A DNA stretch of 64,000 bases from Petaurus breviceps papuanus (GCA_028583685.1 JAMXIF010000032.1:2624135-2688134), one strand, 5' to 3'; numbered from the stretch's first letter, positions 1 through 10,593 are shown. Notes: a model not told the origin generated them from the letters alone. Translations and numbers: made by a program.

Positions 1-495
1 AAACTGAATTTCCCCTCCACCCCACTTTTTATTCAGAATTAAATTTTCCTCTTTCATTATGGAAGCAGTTTATACATGACTGATACCAAGAGGAATAATG
101 TGTGCGAACTAAAGGCAACTTTATTTAGAATCATAATTATTTCTCTGAAGGAATCTAGAGGTAACCGGTTGTAGGTTTTAAACTTATGAAACATGTTTGG
201 ATTTTTTTTTAAGTTTCTATTGAACTGCAAACAAAGCAAGTGAAAGGGAGATGTCAATACTTTTGAAACAGATCATTCTCTTTGGGTACATGAAATTTAC
301 AACTACAAATGTCCTCATAGTTAACTCATGATTTGATCTTTCGATAGACTAATGTAGTATTTGGAAAAACAGAGAAAGTAGATTTGGGCTTCTCAGGCAC
401 CATGTTGTGACATCATAAAACTAATTTCCTTTGTCCTTTTTCATTTTAAAGGATTGCATAAATAGAGCATTGAAGGATTGTTTTGGCGGGGTAAT
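1..495. other. Unresolved AT-rich DNA
   Basis: Unique-looking AT-rich sequence with no repeat family or gene that I recognise. The short open frames here have no family features and are what AT-rich DNA gives by chance. Confidence 0.5.
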
Positions 496-502
496 TTAAA
501 TT

Positions 503-573
503 TGTGTGTGTATATGTATGTGTACGTATCCACACATATGTACACATATAGATGTGTATATATACATATATAC
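503..573. repeat. Imperfect TG/TA dinucleotide repeat
   Basis: About 70 bases of degenerate alternating purine-pyrimidine DNA (TG, TA and CA steps). It is partly self-complementary and could form small hairpins. The open frames on both strands across it are by-products of the repeat. Confidence 0.8.
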
Positions 574-2539
574 ATTTTCAAAAATAGGATTACGATAAAA
601 TTTTTATGCTGGCATAATAGCCACAAGGCAGATGTTGCACACACATCTTTAAATCTCTTTTTATGGCACCCAGCCTGAAAAGAAAATTGACAGTAAATCT
701 AGAAGGTAGTTTCTACTTGTTAGCCTTTTCGAATTTACATAACGTGAACTTGTACCAATTTTGTGTCAGCAGTTATCTTTCCATCATGACTCAGATGTTA
801 TTAGGTAATAAGGTCCTCTTCCTAGTAAGCAGGTTGTCACCTGGAATTCACAATTAATCTTCATCAGAAATATTACATTTCTTTGTGTTGTTTGTTGTTT
901 AAATTTCCTTTTCCTTGGCTGTTCACTTTTTAATCTCTCTCAAGAAACTGTTTCAAATCTATTACACTTTTAATGAAACTCCTTCCCATCCTTTAATCTC
1001 CACCCCGCCCCCCAACAAACAAACAAAATGTGCCAGGTATTCCAGGGAGAGGATTTTTGATTTCCTACTTGTAAATGAATTACTGCAAAAGTCATGTCAT
1101 TGATGAACTGAAGACATTCACTTCTTTATTTTCCCTTTAAGCCAAAAGGGGACAATATACCCACTTCTTTGGATTTTCTTCCTTGACTACTAGCAAAGCA
1201 GAAGCTGTACACCACTACAGGCAGATTATTCAGAAAAATGGAAGGCAGGTGTCGGGGAGGGTGGTATCCAAGTTGCTCACTGGTCATTGAAAGATCTGGT
1301 TTTCTCTTCAGGGATTATTTTCCTCAATCAAATGCCTCTCTTCATCTTTTTTTTTTCTTTAATACAGGGGGCAAATAATTTTATGATTCTGTTATATTAT
1401 CAAATGGTAGATTTTGATTATGCCTATTTTTAAAAAACCCATTTTATAAAATAAAGCAGAGTTTTCATGGAGGGAAGCAACCTTATTTTAACACTCAAAG
1501 GTAGTTTTCAGCATCATGCTTATCCCGGCATTTGTGAATTGTAAATATAACTTGCTTCATTTAAGCATTGTAAATTAAGCCACATAAATTCAGTAATAGG
1601 AATAAAATTGCTGATCCTTCTCTGTGACTACCTTACCAATTTGGGAAATAGAGCAGAATAGGAAAAGTTTTGAAAATCAACTTGGTTTTAGACTCATTGA
1701 GCCCCAGTTCTCTTCCTCCACCTTCCCTTATTTCTTCTACCCCATCCTCTTCCTTTCCTCTGTCCTGTTAACAAGTTACAGGTGAATTAAGTGATGGAAG
1801 ATGTCCTTAAAAATCTACTCAGACTGAAAGTGCCTGTAGACATGGTTCTCTAGTTTAAATTAATCTAAAGTAATAAATTCAGTGTTGGATAAATCAGATT
1901 CCCACTTTAAATATGGGATAATTGTCAGTAGCTCTACTTGTTTCTAAGTACCAGAATGGTGACTTTTAAATGGCCTCGGGTTTCACATTTCATTCTGTTG
2001 CCAAACTTCCCCAGATAATGTGAGGAAATGGTAAAATAGAGTGAGCACGACTTTCCAAACGAGAGCTCATCCTATGTGAAATAAAGCTATGTGTCATGAA
2101 CAGAAGGGCCCTCTTTATTTTTTTTTAATTTTCACTCTAGCACTGGAGTGACACGATATCTTTCCAGCAATTCTTTTTTCCAGTATTGTATAACACTTCT
2201 TAAAATATCACTGTGTTAATTTGTTTCTGTTTGCACTCATATTATTCAAACAGTGATAAACGAAATATATCTTTAAAAGAAAACAACAAAAAACCAAAGC
2301 TTCTTTTCCAGATCCTTTTTTAATGTTTCCAATAATGCGACTCATTTTGTGTTCCTAAATAAATCATTTATTTGAAGCAACATTCACTGGTTAAGGACAC
2401 ATCTGGGTACACATATTATTGAGAGAGATCTATTGAGGCAAAAATAAATATTAATAATGTGTCTTATGTCTTTTATGAGAGTAATTATACCAATATGTTA
2501 AAGGAAACTTTCATCTTGCCTTTGTTGTAGGTACCTTTC
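574..2539. other. Unresolved intergenic DNA
   Basis: About 2 kb of AT-rich, mostly unique sequence. There are short homopolymer runs, such as T/C at 1348-1362 and A/C after 2270, but no recognisable repeat copy, gene or RNA. Parts could be heavily decayed transposon DNA. Confidence 0.5.
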
Positions 2540-2920
2540 CTGTGTCCACACTTTTAAAAGGCTACAGTTAGCAATGGGAAAAGCTCTCAAAGAAGTGATT
2601 ACAGACTCATGATTGCTCTCAAATTGAGCCTTTTTTCTGCCTGACACTGATCCTGTGATGGTCTCCCCACTTAATCCTCACCAGCAATTTGCCTATAGTT
2701 GCTGCTAACAGGAGGTGATTAGAGGGGAGTTTCCCACTGCCTCCTAACTCCTGTTGTCGGGGCATGTTAGACAGAGGCTAGTGAATCAAAACTGTTTTCC
2801 TATTAGTTCAACATGTCCTAATGCATTAGGCCCACTTTCATCTAATGACACTGTTCAGCCACCAACACTATTTTAATATCATTATTGCTTATTTTTCCAA
2901 TGTCGCCCTGAGCAGCTTAG
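2540..2920. other. Candidate conserved non-coding element
   Basis: Repeat-free sequence of balanced composition between AT-rich flanks. It has several TAAT-type homeodomain cores (about 2690-2900), a CTAATG pair, and retained CpGs near 2756, 2902 and 2928. No coding frame fits. The case for conservation is inference from texture only; unique but neutral DNA remains possible. Confidence 0.3.
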
Positions 2921-3337
2921 GAATCCGGGAAAGAACCTGTTTCTCATTTTTAATCCAATCAATAAATTGAGAAGGTGCTTTTCCCTTCTAAGTTTGAAAA
3001 GGTACCTGCTACAGGTAGTAGAAACCACAGAAAGGTGTCAGGAAGAAAAACTTATATGCTAACTTGATTTTTGTATTTATTTCACTGCTTTCAGGTGCCA
3101 TCATCATTGGTAGGTATAGCAGTTGTGAACTATGAAAGAGGGCATGACAAAAACCTAAACTGAAAAAAAAAAGATGCACAGGTATCCAGTTTCTACTGAA
3201 CTGGTGCTTTTTCAGCCTCCCAGTACCCAGATGGATTCTGAAGGCCTGGAATGATTTGGATTGGGTCTCAATTAACTTTAGAGGCCATTTCCAAATTAGA
3301 TACATTTGCCCTGGGGCCTTGCTAATAAGTGTCTAGG
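2921..3337. other. Unresolved intergenic DNA
   Basis: No recognisable repeat or gene. A 98-codon minus-strand open frame (3009-3305) crosses it; its hydrophobic, low-complexity translation matches nothing I know. Confidence 0.45.
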
Positions 3338-3740
3338 TGTCTAGGTATAGTGGAAAGAACTCTAAATTTGTAGAAATGGGATCTCTACCAAGTGTGACCT
3401 TGTAAAAATCACTTTTCCACGAGCCTCATTTTCCTCAAATGTCAAGTGATGAGATTAGATTAGATCAGTGATTCCAAAATCAAATAGGAACAGTGTCATT
3501 AAATGGTATATGAAGAACCCTGCTGACTGCTTATTGACCTAAGAAACCACATATGAACATTATCTATGGCCTACTGTATTTTTTTTAAAAAGATTTTAAA
3601 GTTTTTTACCAATTACATTTTAGTTGGGTGCCAGCTACACTCTTGAATGTTACAGGCTATTTTTGCCCTGCAAGCCACATTTCTGATACCTCTAGACTAG
3701 GAGACTTTGAGGTCCTTTCTAGCTCTAAATCCTTTGTAAT
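3338..3740 (+). mobile_element. MIR-type SINE split by an insertion
   Basis: The 5' part (about 3338-3472) follows MIR: a head around 'GTGGAAAGAACTCTA', the 'TGTGACCTTG' core and a 'CTCATTTTCCTCAAATG' segment. The MIR 3' end resumes at about 3700-3740 ('GAGGTCCTTTCTAGCTCTAA'). The 225 or so bases between are foreign and belong to no family I recognise. The short GATTAGAT/GACTAGGA similarity at the two junctions could be a decayed target-site duplication. Confidence 0.65.
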
Positions 3741-4224
3741 ACTATAAGCTCCATGGACTATTTGAATCTCCCCTTCCCCTTCCCTGTCCTGTCCTGAATC
3801 TCATGCAAACACACAGGTAAGTTGCACAAAGTATAGTTTACAACCAGATCAGAAGATGAGGAAAACAGGATGCTTTTGTCCCAGGACCTCCTTGCCAAAA
3901 CAGGACTCAAATGCAATAGTTACTTAAAGTAACAAAGTTTATGCCGCTGATCCCCAAAGCCTCCCCAGTTTCTATGCCATAATGAGAAATGGTTTTGAAT
4001 CCTAAACCATGAGGATACTTTGTATTGCTACAATGAGAAGATTATGAGTCACCTGCTAGGGACACAAAGTGACAGACTTAGAATTATAGAGACATTTAAA
4101 ATGAAACAATGAGTCAGTAGATGAATAGTGGTAGAGGATTGGGGGGGGGGGAGACAGGGTCCCTGCTAGATATATACAAAGTTCAATAAAAGATCCTTTA
4201 GTCATAGTGTGTTTGAGTTGCAAG
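3741..4224. other. Unresolved DNA with a G11 run
   Basis: Unique-looking sequence. It contains a homopolymer of 11 G at 4141-4151, which is prone to length errors in assemblies. No gene or clear repeat. Confidence 0.5.
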
Positions 4225-4345
4225 AGACCATCCAGTCCAAGCTTCATTTACAAATGAGCAAAATGAGGATCAGGGACATGAAGTCAAGTTCACGAAGGTA
4301 GATCTAGGAGACTTGTTTCATGTCACATTGTAAAGCTTCGTCAAG
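4225..4345 (+). mobile_element. MIR3-like CORE-SINE fragment
   Basis: Follows the pattern 'GACCATCCAGTCCAA', then 'ACAAATGAG..AAATGAGGATCAGGGAC', typical of the MIR3-like elements that are abundant in marsupials. The 3' part is decayed. Confidence 0.6.
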
Positions 4346-4544
4346 TCTGGGACCGTCTTTGTTTCTTCTCAATGGAAGATTCTGAGGACAGTGGATGAGA
4401 ATTGCCCAGAATAAGAAGCTATGAAAAGTTTACTACCAGTAATGATAGAACAAAATACCCCTCACCACTGAGGTCATAAGTCAATTCCAGTATTTCTGCT
4501 AGTACTCAACACAGTGCTTTGACTATATTATGTGTTTAATAAAT

Positions 4545-4685
4545 TACAACTCTCATTTACATAATAATTTAGGGTTTGCAAGATCAAGTCTCTTTCCTCA
4601 TGATAACTCTGTGAGATTCTAAGTATTATTATTACTAGCATTTTATAGATGAAGAAACTGTGACTTCCTTTTAGTCATAGTTAAA
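4545..4685 (+). mobile_element. MIR-type SINE fragment
   Basis: Shows the MIR segment 'CTCATGATAACTCTGTGAG', a TATTATTATTA stretch and 'TTTTATAGATGAAGAAACTG'. It matches the central and 3' half of MIR in the orientation that ends in 'cacacagct'. Confidence 0.7.
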
Positions 4686-4754
4686 GTCCTACATCTGCTC
4701 TAAGAGGCTTTTTACTTCTCTCTCTCTTAATGCTAGCCTTTTTCTCTGAAAATG

Positions 4755-4932
4755 CCTCCAATTTATTATGTATATTTATTGTCTGTACATAGTTATTTGC
4801 ATATTATCTCCAGTTAGACCATGAGCTTCTTGAGGGCAGGACCATTTTCCCCTTTTATATCCCCCATGTTCAACATAGTGCCTAGTACGAACTAAGATGT
4901 TTATTAAGTCCTTATTGACTTGGCTTCTGACT
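4755..4932 (+). mobile_element. L2 LINE 3' end
   Basis: Contains the L2 3'-terminal signature in order: 'ACCATGAGCTTCTTGAGGGC', then 'CATAGTGCCTAGTAC', then a decayed 'TATTAAGTCCTTATTGACTT' tail. This is a 3'-end fragment with no coding part. Confidence 0.75.
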
Positions 4933-5008
4933 TGGTTATAACAGCTTAGGTTTAGTGTTTGAGAAAAGATTCAAGCTCAGGTGTCCTGACACTAAGTCCC
5001 ATGCTCAT

Positions 5009-5112
5009 CATGGGTGGGGAACCTGGGGCCTCGAGGTCATAATGCCATAATGTCATGTCCCTTTTAAAAGTTTGGATTCAGCCAAAGGACCATACTTGAG
5101 TAGGTGATGCTA
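5009..5112 (+). mobile_element. hAT-type MITE, truncated copy
   Basis: Begins 'CATGGGTGGGGAACCTGGGG', a variant of the terminal inverted repeat of the complete element at 28647-28845. It shares the internal 'GTTTGGATTCAGCCAAAGG' and then degenerates. The opposite end is missing. Confidence 0.6.
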
Positions 5113-5394
5113 CTTTGTTGAAAGAATGAATGAATGTGAGTAAGAAATGAATGGATGGATATTAATTAACAAATGTCAAGGAATAGACACTTTATGTTAT
5201 GGTGATATCTTCACTGACTTGGAGTTTATGGGGATGGGGAGAAGACATGGTCAGTTTTGTGCTTAACGAAAATCCATTTCATTTGGTTTCAGAGAAGAAA
5301 TATTCCTGACAGAATAGCTAGGATATAGTCACTGCCCTGCTATTCCTGAGTTGTCATTTTAGGCAAGTCATTTCATCTCTCTAGTGGTCACTGG
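5113..5394. other. Unresolved DNA, partly MIR-like
   Basis: Starts with an 'AATGAATGAATG' run (about 5124-5155), possibly an L2-like tail. Around 5325-5390 there is weak MIR similarity ('GGCAAGTCATTTCATCTCTC'). Otherwise not recognised. Confidence 0.4.
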
Positions 5395-5600
5395 GATCAA
5401 TACTAAACCTGTGGCTTCATTCTTCTGGGGATTCTAGAGTGGGAAACTCCTACCAATGCATATTTGCAACTTGAAGTCTTACCAAGTTGCTGGAGAGATT
5501 AAGTGACTTGCCCAGGGTCACACAGCCAGTTTGAGTCAGAAGTGAGATGTAAAACCCAGATCTTCTTGGTTGAAAACCAACTCTCCATCAATGTCTTCAG
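5395..5600 (+). mobile_element. CORE-SINE of a THER1-like family
   Basis: One of three related copies in the window (others about 27281-27460 and 52095-52300). They share 'CTACCAATGCA..TTGCAACTT', then 'GAGAGATTAAGTGACTTGCC', 'GGTCACACAGCCAG' and a 'CCCAGATCTTCTTGG' end. THER1 is the closest family I know; the exact assignment needs a repeat library. Confidence 0.6.
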
Positions 5601-5782
5601 CATATATAGATAAATATATACAGATAACTATATCTGCCTTCCCTGCCTCACAGTATTGCTGTGAATGTCAACTGAAAGAATTTTCAAAATAATGAAGTAT
5701 TATAAAAATAATCAAATCTATATGGTCTGTGTATGTAAAGTTGAGATGCCAAGATTTTCATTGGCACCTGGTAAACCATGTG

Positions 5783-5812
5783 AGTGTATATCTGTGTGTA
5801 TGTGTATGTGTA
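5783..5812. repeat. Short TG-rich microsatellite
   Basis: Imperfect (TG)n with TA interruptions, about 30 bases. Confidence 0.7.
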
Positions 5813-5929
5813 CCAGTCACTGACACCATAGGTGGTTCATATATTTGTTGGCTACTAAAAGAATGAATGAACTAACAATAATGCATATGCCTGCTGAAGT
5901 GTTATACTTTTTTTTCTGCTGTGTTACAA

Positions 5930-5938
5930 GGGGGGGGG
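5930..5938. repeat. G9 homopolymer
   Basis: A run of 9 G, one of several G or C runs in this window. Confidence 0.9.
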
Positions 5939-5967
5939 AACAGTAACATCTGGAGAATTCGATTGCA

Positions 5968-6090
5968 TACCATAGAATTTAAACTCCTTGAGGGCAAGAA
6001 CTGAATTCATTTTTTTTTTTTATCTTCAGTGGCTAGCACAGTGCCTTTTGCATAGTAGGTACTTAATAAATGCTTATTGAATTGGAGTGG
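5968..6090 (+). mobile_element. L2 LINE 3' end
   Basis: Signature 'TTAAACTCCTTGAGGGCAAG', a T-run, 'GGCTAGCACAGTGCC', then 'CATAGTAGGTACTTAATAAA' and 'TGCTTATTGAATT'. This is the L2 3'-terminal segment. Confidence 0.8.
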
Positions 6091-6584
6091 TTCCTTACAT
6101 GATGATTTGAACACTTGACCATTATTCCCCCATCCTCTTCCACTGGGGACATGAGTTTTGATTCTGAGACACCAATATCCAGAGATGTACAGTTGCTTCT
6201 GGGAGAGGGGGGGAAGTGGTGGAAGAGGTTATGTGCACAACATGCCTTTAAGGTAAATTGCATGATTATTTTTTTCTCTACTACTTTCTTAAGTCTATAG
6301 AATCAGCCAAAGAACAAATCAAGTCCTTGTTCATAGGATTTGGCGATTTTCAAAGTGTAACTGCTCATACCAGCTCCAGAACACCTCTTCCTCTATCACC
6401 CTGCCTCTTAATTCTTCCACCTCTAACACCTGCCTTCCTTACTATACTTCAGCCACACACTGTAATGGCCATGCCTCACTATCACCAATGTGCACTACCT
6501 TGAAGATCCACTTTCTGACCACAACCACCTATTTTCTTACCTCTCAATGCTTTATTTTCACTTAGCTTGCTCTTCACCCTTACA
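6091..6584. other. Unresolved, C/T-biased DNA
   Basis: From about 6355 it is pyrimidine-biased. That texture resembles the 3' part of L2 but without signature motifs. It appears to continue at 6788-7180 on the far side of the SINE. No gene recognised; open frames on both strands are unsupported. Confidence 0.4.
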
Positions 6585-6599
6585 ATAACTTCTGGTTCT

Positions 6600-6772
6600 G
6601 GGGTGGCTAGGTGACGCAGTGAGTAAAGCGCTGGCCCTGGAGTCAGGAGGACCCGAGTTTGGTTCCAGCCTCAGACACTTAACACCCACACAAAAAAACT
6701 ATCCGTGTACCTTGAGCAAGTTACTTAACTCCAATTGCCCTCCAAAAAGCAAAAAAAAAAAAATATTTTTAA
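6600..6772 (+). mobile_element. tRNA-derived SINE (WSINE-like monomer)
   Basis: The head 'GGGGTGGCTAGGTGACGCAG' and 'GAGTAAAGCGCTGGCCCTGG' is tRNA-derived. It is followed by 'CCTTGAGCAAGTTACTTAAC' and an A-rich tail. A 15-bp target duplication flanks it with two mismatches (6585-6599 ATAACTTCTGGTTCT; 6773-6787 ATAGCTTCTAGTTCT), so the copy is complete. Confidence 0.9.
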
Positions 6773-6787
6773 ATAGCTTCTAGTTCT

Positions 6788-7394
6788 TTAATTTTGCCAA
6801 TTCATATCACCTTTTCTGAATTCATATGCCTCCATACCAAGACACCCCCATTTAAGCCCATAATTTGCCTCTTAATAATTAACTATTCATTACCCTAGTA
6901 GTGCTTTTAACATTCTTCCTCCCTCCCTTCAACTTTCCGGCATACCAAACTTGTTAAACCTCAGTCCTGGCTAGCTTTACATCACCATTCCCCCACCTTC
7001 CACCCCTGCAAATCAGTGGAGAAAGTATACAATTAAGTGGATTTCTGCTACAAACCTTGGCAATACTTTTATTGACTGCCCATTCTTTCCTGTACAGTGA
7101 CTCTCCCACACTTCTCTCTCATGCACCTAAACATCCTGTTCCATACCAGCAAATATATACTTACCAGATAGCTTCCAGTACTCCAGTATAATAAAAACTA
7201 TGTGGTAGGGTGACAGAGGAAGGGGTGTGCTGGATTCTATTTAAGTGAAATTAGGGTCCTGCCTCACATTCATTTTTTTATGCCTCAAAACTTCTTAGGA
7301 TAATCATTCCTTTCATCCATCTCTGCAGCTTCTAAGCCAGAAGCTCTCATTGCTAAGACTTGTTGTAATATTTCATACTCCTCCAAAAATTGAT
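6788..7394. other. Unresolved, pyrimidine-biased DNA
   Basis: Continuation of the C/T-rich block before the SINE. Possibly a decayed LINE, but no signature motif is left. No gene recognised. Confidence 0.4.
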
Positions 7395-7845
7395 ATTGAT
7401 TAAATATCTACACTATCCTTCTGACATAGTTAAATACTTAATTGTTGGGGGCGGCCAGGTAGCACAGCGAGTAAGAGCACCGGCTCCAATGTTGAGATAG
7501 ACCTGGAGATCGAATCCCGGGCTCAGACACTTAGCACCCACCCAGAAACACCTGGCCGTATAACCTTGAGCAAGTTACTTAATCCCAATTGCTTAGGGGC
7601 GGCCAGGTGGCTCAGCAAGTAAGAGCACCAGCTCCAGTGTCAGTATGACTTGGATCAAATCCGGGCTCAGATACTCAGCACCACACCCAGAAATAATAAC
7701 TGGCCGTGTAACCTTGAGCAAGTTACTTAACCCCGATTGCTTATAAAAAAAAAAAATACTTAATTGTTGTATCTCTCCAGTAGATTGTAAACTCCTTGAG
7801 AGAAGGTACTGTTTTGTTTTTGTGTCTGTATCTTCATGTCCATCT
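7395..7845 (+). mobile_element. L2 3' end interrupted by a dimeric SINE
   Basis: The segment after the SINE (7770-7845) reads 'AGATTGTAAACTCCTTGAGA' followed by 'TTTTGTGTCTGTATCTTCAT', an L2 3' end. The sequence just before the SINE (from about 7395) is its likely upstream part. The split is explained by the SINE at 7448-7755. Confidence 0.6.
7448..7755 (+). mobile_element. Dimeric tRNA-derived SINE, complete
   Basis: Two head-to-tail tRNA-related monomers. The left one (7448 to about 7597) carries 'CCTGGAGATCGAATCCCGGG' and 'CACCCACCCAGAAACACC'. The right one (about 7598-7743) carries 'CAGAAATAATAACTGGCCG'. Each ends with 'CCTTGAGCAAGTTACTTAA'. An A-tail follows, and a perfect 14-bp duplication ATACTTAATTGTTG (7434-7447, 7756-7769) flanks the element. 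A near-identical dimer lies at 35272-35578, and the left monomer alone at 57372-57544. The exact flanks and high similarity suggest fairly recent insertion. It sits inside an L2 fragment. Confidence 0.93.
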
Positions 7846-8649
7846 AGTGTGATTCTTACCTATTCATTTCTTCCCAGACACATCATAGGACTCCAGCTAA
7901 TGTACTGGTGGTCTTCTTCAATTTCTCCTGACATCCTGAAAATGCCAGTGAAAAATATCAGCATCCCCTCAGTGATCACTCTTAACACAGGACCAGCTGT
8001 CTTTTTGGCTCATACATTTTCTGTGATGAAATCCTTTATATCACATCTCCTTTCCTTGAACTTGTAGCCATTGAAATTAAAAAGATGAACCTTTGTTTCA
8101 GAGAGAAACTTGGATTATTGACAGGATTTTGCAATTCCCCAGAGGCAGTCTGTTCTCACTCTTCTGTTCACTCTTAGACCCAACCCACCGTCCTCTCACA
8201 GTGTTTGTCCATGATAAATGCAGCTATGGATGTGTTATGTAACTATGTGTCTATAGATACACACACATACATTGATAGACAATCCCTAAAAGTTTCCATC
8301 CAACTATATATCATAAATTAGACAATACAGTTATCCCTTTCACATTGTAACTTTCCCCATTTGGTTTCAATATTTTATGGGTTGGCATAAGAAATTAAAT
8401 GGGAATTTTTAGGTAAACTTTGTAGAAGCCATGAAAGAACAGCAAAGGACAGCAGACAACATAGAGTCTATGATCAAATACTCAACCCAAATTTTAGAGT
8501 AAGGCACTGTACACACCCCATAAAAGAAAAAAAAATAGACCTTCTCTGGTAGGAAGGGGAAAAAAAATTAACAAAAAATTTTACATAGATTTTCCAGATC
8601 ATGGTGGCACTGTACTCCAACCCCTGGGATGAGACCAAAATCTTAAGTG
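7846..8649. other. Unresolved DNA
   Basis: No family recognised. The minus strand from about 8070 to 7840 has a texture suggesting an old coding relic, but stops interrupt every frame and nothing can be named. A(n) runs lie near 8526 and 8559. Confidence 0.35.
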
Positions 8650-8665
8650 AGTTTGCATCTCATTT

Positions 8666-8862
8666 ATTTTTTTTTTTTGGCTTTTTGCTTTGTTTTTGCT
8701 TTTTTATTTTTTGGAGGGCAGTTGGGGTTAAGTAACTTGCCCAAGGTCACACAGCTAGTTTGTGTATGTGTGTGTGTATTAAGTGTCTGAGGCAGGATCC
8801 AAACTCGGGTCCTTCTGACTCCAGGGGCCGGTGCTCTACTCACTGTGCCACCTAGACACCCC
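8666..8862 (-). mobile_element. tRNA-derived SINE (WSINE-like), antisense
   Basis: Read on the minus strand: a 'GTGGCACAGTGAGTAGAGCA' head with 'GGAGTCAGAAGGACCCGAG', then 'CTGTGTGACCTTGGGCAAG' and an A-rich tail (the T-run at 8668-8710). A GT-rich microsatellite interrupts the middle. Target duplication is perfect, 16 bp, AGTTTGCATCTCATTT (8650-8665 and 8863-8878). It is inserted near or within the antisense RTE remnant. Confidence 0.93.
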
Positions 8863-8884
8863 AGTTTGCATCTCATTTCGATGA

Positions 8885-9600
8885 TTCTGCTGTGCTATAG
8901 TAAGCATAATGTGATCTCCAAATAAGATAGTCTTGGAAGATCTCACCCTCTTTAGTTTTAACTTGAGCTCAACTTTAGATTTTCATTATAGATGTAAAAG
9001 CACACATTTACTTATCTTATGCCTTGACTCATATTAATTAGTGATCAACAAGTCATTAAATAAGTTTACCTCTATTGTTATATCTTTCAAAGAATTATAT
9101 ACATATCTGTTATCTGCATGGAAGACATATAGTTGGATGAGAGCCTTTAAGATTGCATTTTCCTCTGCCAAATCAAATGTGTTTTTTTTTTTAAATCTGA
9201 AAAGAAGGCCAGTGAGAACTTGTATTTTCTATATCTTTCAGCCTGTTGAATGCTGGGGAAAATGTATACTACAGTAGAATATCCATTGTGAAAGCCTGCC
9301 TGTTCTCTTCTGGTGCCTTCATCATAAATGTCCTCAAAGGATACATAGATTATTCTAACAAAAATTTTATATAGATGGGAAAGTAGGCTTGTGGATTCAC
9401 TGTTACTGGTTTCCTTTTTTGGTGAACATGAGATTCAGCATGAACATGTTTTTCACATATTGTCTTTCTTCATATACCTTGAGGATTTATTCCTCAACAA
9501 TCTCAAAATTATGTTGTCTTCAGCACTGACCTCCTCTGTGGATACATGGTCTAATCCGGCCTCTTTTTCCCATTGCTGTCCTCTTTAGTACATTTCCATT
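8885..9600 (-). mobile_element. RTE-type LINE, reverse transcriptase fragment
   Basis: On the minus strand, about 9345 down to 9040 reads as one open frame resembling the RTE reverse transcriptase. It holds 'EQAGFHNGYSTVVYIF' (family pattern QAGFRKGYSTVDHIF), then 'RYRKYKFSLAFFSDLKKK', then 'FDLAEENAILKALIQ' in place of the usual AFDSVEHNAIL block. The aspartate of the first catalytic motif (VDYEKAFD) seems kept as 'SDLKK'. Sequence above 9400 probably holds the region upstream of the domain. LINE reverse transcriptases copy their own RNA into DNA at the target site; this copy is 5'- and 3'-incomplete and dead. The outer limits are uncertain. Confidence 0.7.
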
Positions 9601-10304
9601 TCCTCTTTAAGCACATTCTATGATAGGAATCCACATGTGAGTGTTTTACTGTTCTTGATGGTGAAAAGAGAGTTTAAAAATAAAAATTTCTACAGATACC
9701 ACCTTTGATCTGTTTTTGTCCTCCTAATTTTACCGTTAAACATTCTTAACATGTTTTTACCCATGTGGGTCTCTTACCATACTTTACCTAAAGTATTTTT
9801 TTTTGTGGTTTCTAACTCTTTTACTAAGTGATAATGTTAATCTTTTGTTACCCCTATAAAATTTTTATAAACAAGTTTATATTTTAAATAGCCATTGCCT
9901 TGACTTCTATATCTTTCCACTCAGCAATTATTTCAAGTATTTGCTAATCAAGGAGGCTTGAAGTTCTTTTGGTCTCTTTGTGACAATGTACATCAGTTAA
10001 GTTTAGATATAAAATATTTGTAAACAGTGTAGATGTCCTTCTCTCCATCTACTTGTCTATTTTCAGCATTACAAAATTGTTTAAATAGGTCAGATCTATT
10101 TATGCTAGTTTAATAATAATTTTCATCTTTGTTCAAACAAATCAGTAGTCCAACTGTGGACAACTGAGGGATAGAGATGTTCTACAGTTAACAAGCTACC
10201 ATGTTCTACAACTAATAAATTTCTGAGGAAGAATTTTAAATAATGTGTTCTTGATTCTAGTCTGGTAACTATCTACTACATAATGCTACTCTTGTACTGG
10301 TCTT
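9601..10304. other. Unresolved AT-rich DNA
   Basis: May include more of the RTE copy on the left, but I see no motif beyond about 9600. No gene recognised. Confidence 0.4.
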
Positions 10305-10515
10305 GCATTCATAAGACATGGATTAAACCACTTGGCTATGACAGCTATTAGCTATGAGAGCCTGGGCAAGTCACATCATGTCTCTGGTCTTTAATTTCCT
10401 CATCTATATAGTAGGGATGATAATATTTTGTCTACCTGTCTTGAGAATTGTTGTAAAAAAAAAAAAGGTGTACTTTTTAAACCTTAAAACACTTTAGAAA
10501 TGTGAGTTATTGTTA
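10305..10515 (+). mobile_element. MIR-type SINE, marsupial variant
   Basis: Has 'GAGCCTGGGCAAGTCACATC' and 'TTTCCTCATCTATATAGTAG'. Then comes the extended 3' end seen in marsupial copies: 'GAGAATTGTTGT', an A12 run, 'AAACCTTAAAACACTTTAG' and 'AAATGTGAGTTATTGTTAT'. Confidence 0.8.
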
Positions 10516-10593
10516 TGCTATACTTCCTTTATTGTAATCATGACTTGCCTGACCATGAAACTGTGCCAGGATATGCATACAAAGGAAAAATGC

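Noticed and set aside
7448-7520. tRNA gene suggested by tRNA-like SINE heads with box A/B words
   Set aside because: All such heads in the window sit at the 5' end of SINEs with A-tails and target duplications; none folds into a full cloverleaf that I could support.
7822-8067. 81-codon plus-strand frame, and a possible old coding relic on the minus strand
   Set aside because: No family recognised in either direction; the minus strand has stops in all frames. Kept as unresolved.
9041-9277. 78-codon plus-strand frame
   Set aside because: It is the reverse strand of the RTE reverse-transcriptase frame.
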